This document shows, one piece after another, positions 1 to 7,428 of a DNA stretch of 64,000 nucleotides. The translations under genes were made by a program, and so were the position numbers. The number at the start of each line of letters is the position of its first letter. Position 1 is the stretch's first letter. The notes under the pieces were generated by a model. It did no database searches. It had not been told where the DNA came from and saw nothing but the letters and a program-made list of their open reading frames with translations. The DNA comes from RZYY01 sp036794825. Its GTDB lineage: Bacteria; Bacteroidota; Bacteroidia; Bacteroidales; 4484-276. The DNA lies in NCBI GenBank assembly GCA_036794825.1, contig DAIRGA010000026.1, positions 1 to 64,000 on the forward strand, given 5' to 3'.

Positions 1-299
1 ATTCAAACCAGCGAGCTAACCAGCAATCCAGGAAATTGTCCGAAGTAAGGACACTCCCCCTTTAGGGGGCTGGGGGGTCAAATTCCACCGCGCCCCTTTC
101 GCTAAAGGGGCAAGCTGGCGCACAATTCCACCGCACCCCCGACCCCAAAAGGGGCGATCCGGCGCACAATCCGACCATCCAATTCAAAACAGCGAGCTAA
201 TCAGCAATCCTATAATTTGTCCGAAGTGACGACACTCCCCCTTTAGGGGGCCGGGGGGTAAAATCCACCATTCCCCTCTTTAGGGAGCTGGGGGGTACA
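1..299. repeat. GC-rich composite palindromic repeats, left block
   Basis: Two copies of a unit of about 80 bp start at 1 and 181. Each has an AT-rich half containing GCGAGCTAA and CAGCAATCC, then TTGTCCGAAGT, then the palindrome CCCCCTTTAGGGGG (56-69 and 237-250) followed by a G-run. Between them lie related GC modules such as CCCC-AAAA-GGGG with GCGATCCGGCGCACAATCC (143-172). A shortened module at 274-297 supplies the 3' end of the DUF559 gene. The spacing (180 bp here, 145 bp in the right block) is irregular and the copies differ at many positions, so this is a dispersed palindromic repeat family and not a CRISPR array. The role is unknown; such hairpins could be mobile or could stop transcription. 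Confidence 0.85.
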
Positions 300-687
300 A
301 CTCTTCGCATTTAGCTTCGATTATCGCCTTAACCCCCTGCAGACTTTCAAGAACCTGCTTGTTGGTAAATCGTAATACTTCAATACCGAATCGTTTCATT
401 TCAGCAGTCCGGTTTGAGTCATACTCTTTTCGATCATCAGATTGGTGCACCTCGCCATCAACTTCAATTACCAACTTTAGCTTGTGGCAATAAAAATCGG
501 CAATAAACATATCAATAGGGTGTTGCCGTCTGAAATGCAACCCCAGTATCTTCCTGTTATGAAGTATTTCCCAAAGCTTAAGCTCAGCTGGTGTCGGCTT
601 GTGACGCATTCTTTTTGCCCGCTCGAAAAGGTATTGCTCAGCACCATAGTACATTGATTTTTCAACTGTGTTGTTAAGTCTGGCCAT
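280..687 (-). CDS. DUF559 domain protein (endonuclease-like fold)
   Basis: This 135-residue protein matches DUF559, a family with a PD-(D/E)XK, Vsr-like endonuclease fold. Visible signatures are the N-terminal RAKRMRHKPTPAELKLWE helix, GLHFRRQHPI, then ADFYCHKLKLVIEVDGEVH with the conserved D and E of the nuclease core, and FGIEVLRFTNKQV. The biological role of the family is not settled. The start is the ATG at 687. The last five codons (YPPAP) and the TAA stop are read out of the flanking palindromic repeat, so gene and repeat are physically fused at the 3' end. It is a single gene with repeats on both sides and no partner gene. I am sure of the family, not of its function. Confidence 0.85.
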   Translation of the reverse strand: MARLNNTVEKSMYYGAEQYLFERAKRMRHKPTPAELKLWEILHNRKILGLHFRRQHPIDMFIADFYCHKLKLVIEVDGEVHQSDDRKEYDSNRTAEMKRFGIEVLRFTNKQVLESLQGVKAIIEAKCEELYPPAP

Positions 688-764
688 TTGAAAATATTTC
701 TGAAGTTGATGGCGTATTTTTTAACTCCAAAAATACAAAATCGAATACAATCAGCTATTTTTCA

Positions 765-1075
765 TTGCAAACCAACGCATCCCATTGCACTCCCACCGCG
801 CCCCCTACCCCTAAAGGGGCGATCCCGCGCACAATCCAACCATCCAATTCAAAGCAGCGAGCTAACCAGCAATCCAATATCTCATCCGAAGTGAGTATAC
901 ACCCCCTTTAGGGGGTTGGGGGGGTAAGACCCTTCATTCCTCCGCGCCCCCGACCCCTAAAGGGGCGATCCGGTACACATTCCAACAATCCAATTAAAAA
1001 CAGAGAGCTAACCAGCAATCCAATATCTTGTCCGAAGAGAGAATACTCCCCCTTTAGGGGGCTGGAGGGTAAAAC
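765..1075. repeat. GC-rich composite palindromic repeats, right block
   Basis: Two further copies of the repeat family follow the DUF559 gene. The CCCC-TAAA-GGGG module occurs at 808-819 and 954-965, each followed by GCGATCC and CACA-TTCC/ATCC. The CAGCAATCC half unit lies near 868 and 1015, and the CCCCCTTTAGGGGG palindrome at 902-915 and 1048-1061. The period between these two copies is about 145 bp. A short open frame across 688-894 is made of repeat sequence and has no protein character, so I do not call it. The stretch 1076-1141 shows nothing recognisable. Confidence 0.85.
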
Positions 1076-1141
1076 CGCAACACCCCTACCCAGTTAGTGG
1101 ACCAGTGGTAAAGCAGCGGGTTTGTCAGCTCACCAGTGTGA

Positions 1142-2383
1142 TCACAAAATACCATCAGCAATCAAAAATTCCCTGATGTTCATTTGTATGATGCCTTCGA
1201 TGTTGGAAGCGGGCAGTTCATCCATACTGATGATGTATTTTGGATAGTTGTCCTTTATTTTAAGAAGATTGCCGGTTTCGCGAAGGATGGTTTTTTGGTC
1301 GGTCATGAGGTAAGTAACCTGGAAGTATTTTTTCTCATCATGCTTCTCAGCCACGAAGTCAATCTTAAAATCATCGAGGCTGCCCACCGATACTTTGTAG
1401 CCTTTTGCAATCAGGTGCATAAAGACAATGTTTTCGAGGATTTGCGATATATCTGACTGCCTGAATCCGATGACAGAATTACGAAGGCCAGGATTCTCAA
1501 AATAATACTTTTCGCCGGTTTCAAATATTTTCCTGCCCCTGATATCTGCCCTGCCAACCTGAAATATCATATAACTTTTCGTTAGGAAATTGAGGTAATT
1601 GAGCACCACCTGAACGGAAATGTTGACCCGTTGCGATTTCAGATACTCACTGATTCGTTTTGCCGAGAAGAGTTGACCGGTATTGTCGGCCAGGAATTTT
1701 ACCAATTGCTCGAGGAAATGGGTGTTTCTTACCTTATAGCGGTTTACGACGTCCTTGTATAGGATCGTGGCATAAATGTTTCGCAGGTAGTCGAAAATAA
1801 TATCATCTTCAAGGCTGAGATGGATCAGGTAGGGTAAACCACCAAAACGGAGGTATTTCAGAAATGCTTCGCCCGACTCATTCAACTGATGAAAAGAGAG
1901 GAATTCGGGATAGGTCAGGCTGTAAACTTCAATTTCGAGCGACCTGCCGCTGAGGTAGCCGGCAATATCGCCCGATAGCAGGTCGGCATTGCTGCCAGTG
2001 CAGTAGATATCAATCCCGCCCCTGGCAAGCAGACTGCGGAGGGCTTTTTCAAACTGCTCAATATCCTGTATCTCATCAACAAAGAGACAATCCCGGTTTC
2101 CGGTGATTTTTGTCTCCACGTAGGCAATCAGGTCGGTATTGTCGTGGATAAAACCGAACTCTGCCAGCTCCATGTTGATGTATATGATGTTGGCTTGTGG
2201 AAATTGTTCAAGGATCAGATCGCCGGTTTGAAAAAGCATATAGCTCTTTCCGACCCTGCGTTGGCCTGTAAAAATCTTGATGATGTCTTTGCCAATAAAT
2301 GGCGACACCCTGCTGATGAGTTGCTGCCTTTTGATGTAAGGCTTTTTGTAATCGCTGAAGGTTTTGATACTATCTGCATTCAT
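1142..2383 (-). CDS. AAA_14/DUF4143 family ATPase
   Basis: The protein is about 413 residues from the ATG at 2383. It has the AAA_14 architecture: a Walker A written GQRRVGKSYML, a Walker B-like DCLFVDEIQDIEQFEKALRSLL, a sensor stretch YCTGSNADLLSG, then LSGRSLEIEVYSLTYPEF and a C-terminal DUF4143 region (ENPGLRNSVIGFR, ENIVFMHLIAKGYKV, DFVAEK). These ATPases are common in Bacteroidota and archaea; proposed roles include toxin-antitoxin-like or regulatory functions, none proven. A longer frame begins at 2419, but the predicted promoter at 2399-2406 lies inside that extension, which favours the 2383 start. It stands alone; the neighbours are repeats and a hairpin-rich intergenic region. Confidence 0.85.
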   Translation of the reverse strand: MNADSIKTFSDYKKPYIKRQQLISRVSPFIGKDIIKIFTGQRRVGKSYMLFQTGDLILEQFPQANIIYINMELAEFGFIHDNTDLIAYVETKITGNRDCLFVDEIQDIEQFEKALRSLLARGGIDIYCTGSNADLLSGDIAGYLSGRSLEIEVYSLTYPEFLSFHQLNESGEAFLKYLRFGGLPYLIHLSLEDDIIFDYLRNIYATILYKDVVNRYKVRNTHFLEQLVKFLADNTGQLFSAKRISEYLKSQRVNISVQVVLNYLNFLTKSYMIFQVGRADIRGRKIFETGEKYYFENPGLRNSVIGFRQSDISQILENIVFMHLIAKGYKVSVGSLDDFKIDFVAEKHDEKKYFQVTYLMTDQKTILRETGNLLKIKDNYPKYIISMDELPASNIEGIIQMNIREFLIADGIL

Positions 2384-2398
2384 AAATGAAGTTTTGCA

Positions 2399-2434
2399 CA
2401 AAAGTACAAATAGTTTCAATTATGATTGAAACTA
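2399..2434 (-). promoter_or_regulatory. Predicted promoter and palindromic operator of the AAA_14 gene
   Basis: On the minus strand TACTTTTG (2399-2406) matches the Bacteroidota -7 consensus TAnnTTTG exactly and would start transcription about 9 nt before the ATG. Directly upstream lies a perfect inverted repeat, TAGTTTCAAT-TATG-ATTGAAACTA, at 2411-2434, with two 10-bp arms and a 4-bp centre. Its position between the -7 and -33 elements is typical of a repressor or autoregulator site. That it is an operator is inference. Confidence 0.55.
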
Positions 2435-2723
2435 ATGGCAATATTTTGCATGTTATACCCACCCTGACTGGTTTTTCCCGAAGATACCAAGGACTCCTTT
2501 GGAGAATGCCTTGATCAAAAACACTGTCAGGGTTAATGGATTACAAAAACCTTATCCCTTTCCCCAACCTTAGTAGAGATGGGATAACCCGGGATTTCAT
2601 TGACCTTATTACTGGCCGGCTTATTTTATTGGAGCCGCTTTAACAGTGAAGCTGTTTGAACTAAAAAAATAATTACTGTCAGAGTAAAATTAATCAATCA
2701 TCCTGAAACCCTTGATTTCTTTA

Positions 2724-2876
2724 ATCCCGAAAATTCGGGATATTTTTAGAATTAGGTTGACCTTATCCTACAATACTTCACCCCATGTGTACGGGGATTC
2801 CGATTAGCGGATAAAGTATTGTAGCAGAGAATTTTACAATTTGTAAAATTTCCACGTAGTGGATTTACAAATTTTA
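2724..2876. repeat. Hairpin-rich intergenic region
   Basis: The 2435-3011 gap has no convincing gene but several dense inverted repeats. ATCCCGAA-AA-TTCGGGAT lies at 2724-2741. CTACAATACTT (2768-2778) pairs with AAGTATTGTAG (2814-2824), and that loop holds smaller CCCC/GGGG and CCG/CGG stems. ATTTTACA-ATT-TGTAAAAT lies at 2831-2849, and TCCAC-GTA-GTGGA near 2851-2863. Farther left, the region 2456-2545 contains a CCCTGAC/GTCAGGG pair. This could be a REP- or MITE-like element, a structured 5' region for the gene at 3012, or transcription stops. I cannot tell which. Confidence 0.5.
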
Positions 2877-3011
2877 GTCGGTCAGCAGTGAAAAAAAATA
2901 AAAAAAACAGGGTTGACCTGTCTCTGTTTTCCTCCAAAAAGACTAATTTTGATCTTTCTTCTTTGACAAAAATTGGTTGAAGGTTTCAACAACACAAAAA
3001 AAATGATCATA

Positions 3012-4022
3012 ATGAAAATCAATTACCCGAAATGCATTGCAGTTGCAGCTTTCATCAGTTTAGTGCTGATTGCGGGCTGCAAAAAACTCGACATCGTGCG
3101 ACTTGCAGTGGTCAAAACGACGGAGGTAAGCAACGTCACCCCGAACTCAGCGGTGGTAAGCGGTGAAATTGTGGATGCTGGTGAGCAACTGACAAGCTAT
3201 GGTTTTGTGCTTGCCACTTTTCAAAACCCGACCATCAGCGATCAGAAAGTAGTTACCGGAACTTCCGCTATGACTGGCGCCTTTTCGGGAAACATAACCG
3301 GGCTTGCGCAAAACACCAGCTATTTTGTAAGAAGCTATGTGGAGACCGCAAAAGAAACCGTCTATGGCGAAAACATCACGTTCAAAACCCTTGCTGGAAC
3401 GAGCAGCATCTGGCTCAATTATGATAATGGTCAGAATGCCGACGGGGTGGGGCTTATTGACGGTGGCAGTTTTGATGTGGCTATCCGGTTTTCGCCTTCC
3501 CAACTGGCGTCTTACCAGGGTTTTTACATCAAAAAAATCAGGTTCTTTCCGCGAACCAATTCAACGGCTCAGTTTTCGGTGGAAATATTTTCCGGAGCAA
3601 ATTTAAATAGTCTCACTATGGAGGTCTTTGAGGGCGTAAACGGAGTGATGCTGAATCAATGGAACGAGGTCACCCTGGGAGGTGATTACCCGATTGATGC
3701 ATCGAAAGAGCTACTGGTGGGATACTGGGTGTCCAATCAATGGCCAGGCGAATACCCCGCCGGAATTGATTCAGGGCCGGCACAGGCAAATTATGGCGAT
3801 TTGATTTCGCTGGATGATGGTTTTACGTGGTTTTCGCTGTCGCAAAACAGCGCTTTGAATGGCAACTGGAATATCCAGGTTTACGTTTCCAACGAGAAAG
3901 GACTGGAGTTCTTAATCAATCCATCAAACCCTTCAAAACCGATTGTAAGCGACAGCCCTATACACTCGTTTTCTGATATTTCATCTTCCGAAACCAGTAT
4001 TAACCATCGTAAAAATAAATAA
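3012..4022 (+). CDS. Exported lipoprotein with fibronectin-type-III-like domain
   Basis: The product of about 336 residues begins with a signal peptide ending in the lipobox LIAGC, so it is predicted to be a lipid-anchored envelope protein. After the Cys comes a module of about 90 residues with the pattern NVTPNSAVVSGEIVDAGEQLTS, GFVLA, GNITGLAQNTSYFVRSYVETA, which is the usual fibronectin III-like repeat of Bacteroidota surface proteins. The C-terminal half looks like a beta-sandwich (SIWLNYDNGQNADGVGLID, FYIKKIRFFPR) with no recognised name. The frame can be read from a TTG at 2973, but the signal peptide starts cleanly at the ATG at 3012 (or 3003). It is followed after 2 nt by the next gene, so it heads a four-gene run of exported proteins. 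Confidence 0.75.
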   Translation: MKINYPKCIAVAAFISLVLIAGCKKLDIVRLAVVKTTEVSNVTPNSAVVSGEIVDAGEQLTSYGFVLATFQNPTISDQKVVTGTSAMTGAFSGNITGLAQNTSYFVRSYVETAKETVYGENITFKTLAGTSSIWLNYDNGQNADGVGLIDGGSFDVAIRFSPSQLASYQGFYIKKIRFFPRTNSTAQFSVEIFSGANLNSLTMEVFEGVNGVMLNQWNEVTLGGDYPIDASKELLVGYWVSNQWPGEYPAGIDSGPAQANYGDLISLDDGFTWFSLSQNSALNGNWNIQVYVSNEKGLEFLINPSNPSKPIVSDSPIHSFSDISSSETSINHRKNK

Positions 4023-4024
4023 CC

Positions 4025-4795
4025 ATGAAAAATCTATCCATATTTACTGGCATAATTTTGCTTATATTCCAGATGCTGTTGAGTTTCCATTCTTACTCCC
4101 AACCGAAGGCTAAGGTGGAAAATGTGGATTTTTTTCTGGAGGGCGAAACCCTCGTAATCACTTATGATCTTTCGAAGGGTAGCAGTGGTGGAATATTTAA
4201 AGTCAGCGTCAGGATTACAACCACAACTGGAAAGAATATACCTGCCTTCAGTCTTACCGGTGATATCGGCGCCGGTGTTGCTTCAGGAAAAGCCAAACGA
4301 ATTATCTGGGATTTAAAAAAGGACAACGCTTTTCTCGACGATGAGATATTGGTGGAGGTGACTGCCTATTCTGAAAAGGATGGACAGCAGGTTAATGTTG
4401 GCAGGGCGTTGCTTCGGTCGCTGCTTTTGCCCGGGCTTGGCAACAGTTATGTGAAAGGTGGCGGGGCTTACTGGCTGATTGGCGTTGTGGCTTATGGCAC
4501 ACTGGCCGGCTCGGTAGCCTACAACAATATGGCTTACAATGCCTACGAGGACTATAAAAATGCCGCCAACGCCAGCGACCGCGACACCTTTTTCAAAGAT
4601 GCAGAAAACTTCAAACAGACGCAAACCAACCTGGCCATTGCAGCAGGTGCAATATGGGCTGCCGATTTGATCTGGACGGGCATCCAGGCCGGTAGTGCCA
4701 ATAAAAAAGCACCCGGCAACAAAGTTTCGGTGGGCTACTATTACGATCCTGTGGTTCACCAACCCTTGCTCCGCTTTTCATACACCTTCAAATAG
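4025..4795 (+). CDS. Exported protein with DUF5683-like C-terminal region
   Basis: This 256-residue protein has a signal peptide (cleavage near SYSQP). An N-terminal beta-rich part follows (VENVDFFLEGETLVITYDL, KAKRIIWDLKKDNAFLDDEI). The C-terminal part carries LLRSLLLPGLGNSYVKGGGAYWLIG and a second hydrophobic stretch LAIAAGAIWAADLIWTGIQAG, the pattern of DUF5683 and related small membrane proteins of Bacteroidota. It ends in a beta-strand motif LLRFSYTFK, compatible with the envelope. The function is unknown. It sits 2 nt after the lipoprotein gene and just before the caspase-like gene, a combination I have seen in this phylum; the link to proteolysis is inference. Confidence 0.65.
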   Translation: MKNLSIFTGIILLIFQMLLSFHSYSQPKAKVENVDFFLEGETLVITYDLSKGSSGGIFKVSVRITTTTGKNIPAFSLTGDIGAGVASGKAKRIIWDLKKDNAFLDDEILVEVTAYSEKDGQQVNVGRALLRSLLLPGLGNSYVKGGGAYWLIGVVAYGTLAGSVAYNNMAYNAYEDYKNAANASDRDTFFKDAENFKQTQTNLAIAAGAIWAADLIWTGIQAGSANKKAPGNKVSVGYYYDPVVHQPLLRFSYTFK

Positions 4796-4818
4796 AGAAA
4801 ACCAAATATGAGTTGATT

Positions 4819-6528
4819 ATGAAACAGATTTTCCTCCTCACGATCATTATTTTTTACATGGGAATAAATAGCCTGGCGCAGATTACATCAGGTCAAAGCG
4901 AGCCCAAACGAATCACCTTCAGACAGCAACAATCGGCGCCTATTAAAGAGATTCCCGACCTGATTATCAAGGAAGAAAAATTTAAGGATGAAAACAGCAA
5001 CAACATCATCAACGCCAATGAGTTATGCCAGATATCCTTTAAAGTCGAAAACATAGGGAAGGGATTGGCCTCCAATGTTAGTGTCAGTGTTTCGCTAAAA
5101 GGTGAGAAAGCGCCGGGAGTACAATTTGATCAGCTATTGACAGTTGGGGATATACCAGGCGATAGTCAAAAAGAGGTAAGTATCAAAGTGGAAGGGAAAT
5201 CAAACACTCAGGACGGCTTTGCTGAGTTTTATATCGAAGTCACCGAATCGCGGGGGTTTGATGCTTACCCGCTTGAGTTTAAGATTGAAACCCGCCGTTT
5301 TACCGAGCCAAAAATTGTAGTTGCCGACGCTGTTTTCAGTACCGAAGATGGTGGAATGGTGAAACTGAATTACCCGGTAAACCTGAAAGTGCTGCTGCAA
5401 AACATCGGCGAGGGCGAAGCAAAGGATGTCAGTGTAAAATTTGAATTGACCAATCCGAATTGTATTTTTCTTGGCGAACAGGATCATTACCATTTCGAAT
5501 ATCTCAACCGGGGGGAGACCAGAGAGCTGGATTTTCTTTTTACTGCCAGCCGCCGCTACACCGACCTGGAGATTCCGGTGAATGTGGTGGTGAGGGAAAG
5601 TTTTGGACGTTATGGAAATGATACCGTGCTCCGGGTAGGATTGCAGGAGAACCTCACCGCCCGCAACCAGGTTGTGATTCAGGGAATTGCAGCACCAGTG
5701 GCCGGAATAGAAATTGCTTCTTTGTCGTCGGATGTTGACAAAAATATCCCTGCTTCAGGCAAAGAAAATCCTTACCGGTATGCCCTGATCATTGGAAATG
5801 AAGATTACAAACGATACCAGCGGGGCTTGCAAAGCGAGGCCAACGTAGAGTTTGCACGAAATGATGCGACCACCTTTAAAACTTACGCAAAGCAGGTATT
5901 TGGCGTTCGCGACGAAAACATCTTTTTCCTTACCGACGCCACTTCCGGCGAGATGCGCCAGAAAATTGACCTGATCGCAAAACTCGCTGCCCGCACCGCC
6001 GAACAGGCAGAAATTATTTTTTACTATGCCGGCCACGGTCTTCCTGACGAAAACAGTAATGAACCCTACCTGATCCCTGTGGATGTGGTGGGAACAAACC
6101 TCAATGCAGCCATAAAACTCACCGAGATTTACCAGGCTTTTAGCGAAAGCGGAGCGCAACGGATCACCGTTATTCTGGATGCCTGCTTTAGCGGCGGTGG
6201 TCGCGATGCCGGGCTGATTGCTGCCCGCGCAGTGAAAGTCAAACCCAAAGAAGAACTCATCACAGGAAATATGGTGGTATTTACCGCCAGCACCGGCGAC
6301 CAGTCGGCAATGCCATTCGTTGAGAAGCAACACGGCATGTTCACCTATTTTCTGCTGAAAAAACTGCAGGAAACCTCCGGCGCCACCACCTACGGGCAAC
6401 TGGCCGAGTACGTGTCAAAAAAGGTTTCCATCGAATCGCTGAGAATCAACAGCAAAGAGCAGGATCCGACGGTTAAGGTGGGGGTAAGCGTTGGCGAAAA
6501 CTGGAAAAACTGGAAGATTAACCAATAA
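4819..6528 (+). CDS. Secreted caspase-like (C14) protease with CARDB-like domains
   Basis: The protein is about 569 residues. A signal peptide (ending near NSLAQ) is followed by two beta-sandwich domains of the CARDB/NEW3 type (IPDLIIKEEKFKDENSNN, ELCQISFKVENIGKGLASNVSV; then KLNYPVNLKVLLQNIGEGEAKDVSV). From about residue 315 there is a complete caspase-like domain: YALIIGNEDYKRY, then YYAGHG with the catalytic His, then ILDACFSGGG with the catalytic Cys, and VFTASTGDQSA. Both catalytic residues are intact. The ATG at 4819 fits the signal peptide; a TTG at 4813 is also open. Bacterial members act as Arg/Lys-specific or orphan proteases and the substrate here is unknown. It is in the same operon as the flanking exported proteins. 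Confidence 0.88.
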   Translation: MKQIFLLTIIIFYMGINSLAQITSGQSEPKRITFRQQQSAPIKEIPDLIIKEEKFKDENSNNIINANELCQISFKVENIGKGLASNVSVSVSLKGEKAPGVQFDQLLTVGDIPGDSQKEVSIKVEGKSNTQDGFAEFYIEVTESRGFDAYPLEFKIETRRFTEPKIVVADAVFSTEDGGMVKLNYPVNLKVLLQNIGEGEAKDVSVKFELTNPNCIFLGEQDHYHFEYLNRGETRELDFLFTASRRYTDLEIPVNVVVRESFGRYGNDTVLRVGLQENLTARNQVVIQGIAAPVAGIEIASLSSDVDKNIPASGKENPYRYALIIGNEDYKRYQRGLQSEANVEFARNDATTFKTYAKQVFGVRDENIFFLTDATSGEMRQKIDLIAKLAARTAEQAEIIFYYAGHGLPDENSNEPYLIPVDVVGTNLNAAIKLTEIYQAFSESGAQRITVILDACFSGGGRDAGLIAARAVKVKPKEELITGNMVVFTASTGDQSAMPFVEKQHGMFTYFLLKKLQETSGATTYGQLAEYVSKKVSIESLRINSKEQDPTVKVGVSVGENWKNWKINQ

Positions 6529-6538
6529 ACATTCAGGT

Positions 6539-7372
6539 ATGTCATTGAAAAAAATCACTATAAACTTACTGATTCTGAACCTTGTACTACTACAGCAGGT
6601 TTTCCCGCAGGAAAAAGTAACCGTCAGAGCTGTCGGCAAATATTTTTCTTCGGAATTAAGTCCAAATCAAACCAGGGACCGCGCCATCGAAGAAGCCAAA
6701 CGCGAAGCCCTGAACAAGGCTGGCGTTGCGGAATCCATCTCTTTCACCGACTTCAGCTATCAGTTTGATGATAATGAGCGTTTTAGAGAGATATTTCAAT
6801 CCATTTCAGCCATCGAGACGGGCGGCGAGATCATTGTGGACAAAATATTGCGGGAAGAAAAATCTTTCAACGAATTTGGCAACATGGTGGTTGAGGTGGA
6901 GATCGAAGCAACAATATACCAGCATAAGGCTTCAGCCGACCTGACTTTCAGGTTTACCGTCCAGGGAATTGACCCGGTGTACAAAAATGGCGACCTCCTT
7001 CAGCTTGACTTCACCCCGACTCAAAACGGGTATCTCAGGATTTTCAACATCACAGATACAGGCGCAGAAACTTACCTTCTCTACCCCTACTCCGACCCTC
7101 AGAATAAATTACTGAATGATAATCCCGACCGGATGTTCGAAAAAGCTAAAACCGTTCAACTGCCCGTCAATCCGTCATTTGACCACGGCTATACCCTCGA
7201 ACTCGACAACCCCGAACGAAACCAGGAGTTCAACATTCTGATGTTTGTCTTCACCAAACAAAACATCCCCTTCCTCGAGCCGGTAAATTTCACCAGCATG
7301 ATGCGCTGGATCTACTCCATCTCACCCGATCAGCGAACCACAGAACAGTTTGGGTTTGTGATTAAGAAGTAA
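6539..7372 (+). CDS. Exported protein with LPP20-like and DUF4384-like regions
   Basis: The protein is about 277 residues from the ATG at 6539, 10 nt after the caspase-like gene. A signal peptide (ending VFPQEK) precedes a region resembling LPP20/FlgP-type domains (VRAVGKYFSSELSPNQTRDRAIEEAKREALNKAGV). A DUF4384-like region follows (FRFTVQGIDPVYKNGDLLQLDFTPTQNGYLRIFNI, LLYPYSDPQNKLL), ending MRWIYSISPDQ. DUF4384 occurs repeatedly next to caspase-like or kinase-type regulators and may be a sensing or binding domain. It is the last gene of the run, and a terminator follows at 7376. The frame extends upstream to 6491 but lacks a better start. Confidence 0.75.
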   Translation: MSLKKITINLLILNLVLLQQVFPQEKVTVRAVGKYFSSELSPNQTRDRAIEEAKREALNKAGVAESISFTDFSYQFDDNERFREIFQSISAIETGGEIIVDKILREEKSFNEFGNMVVEVEIEATIYQHKASADLTFRFTVQGIDPVYKNGDLLQLDFTPTQNGYLRIFNITDTGAETYLLYPYSDPQNKLLNDNPDRMFEKAKTVQLPVNPSFDHGYTLELDNPERNQEFNILMFVFTKQNIPFLEPVNFTSMMRWIYSISPDQRTTEQFGFVIKK

Positions 7373-7375
7373 GTG

Positions 7376-7400
7376 AACCCTCAATCGTGAGAGGTTTTTC
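7376..7400 (+). terminator. Rho-independent terminator of the caspase-like operon
   Basis: AACCCTCA-ATCG-TGAGAGGTT forms an 8-bp stem with one bulged A, followed directly by a T-run (7395-7399). It lies 4 nt after the last stop codon and before the convergent ppk1 gene. Confidence 0.6.
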
Positions 7401-7428
7401 CCAAGCGGGTGCCTTTGGCAGACAACTG

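Noticed and set aside
688..894. Open frame of 68 codons after the DUF559 gene
   Set aside because: It is a translation of repeat sequence, rich in Pro and Ser, with no fold or start signal.
1..1075. Possible CRISPR array
   Set aside because: Units are long, diverged, palindromic and unevenly spaced, with no uniform spacers and no cas genes.
1085..1140. Short tRNA-like stretch near the end of the repeats
   Set aside because: No T-loop motif and no cloverleaf can be drawn.
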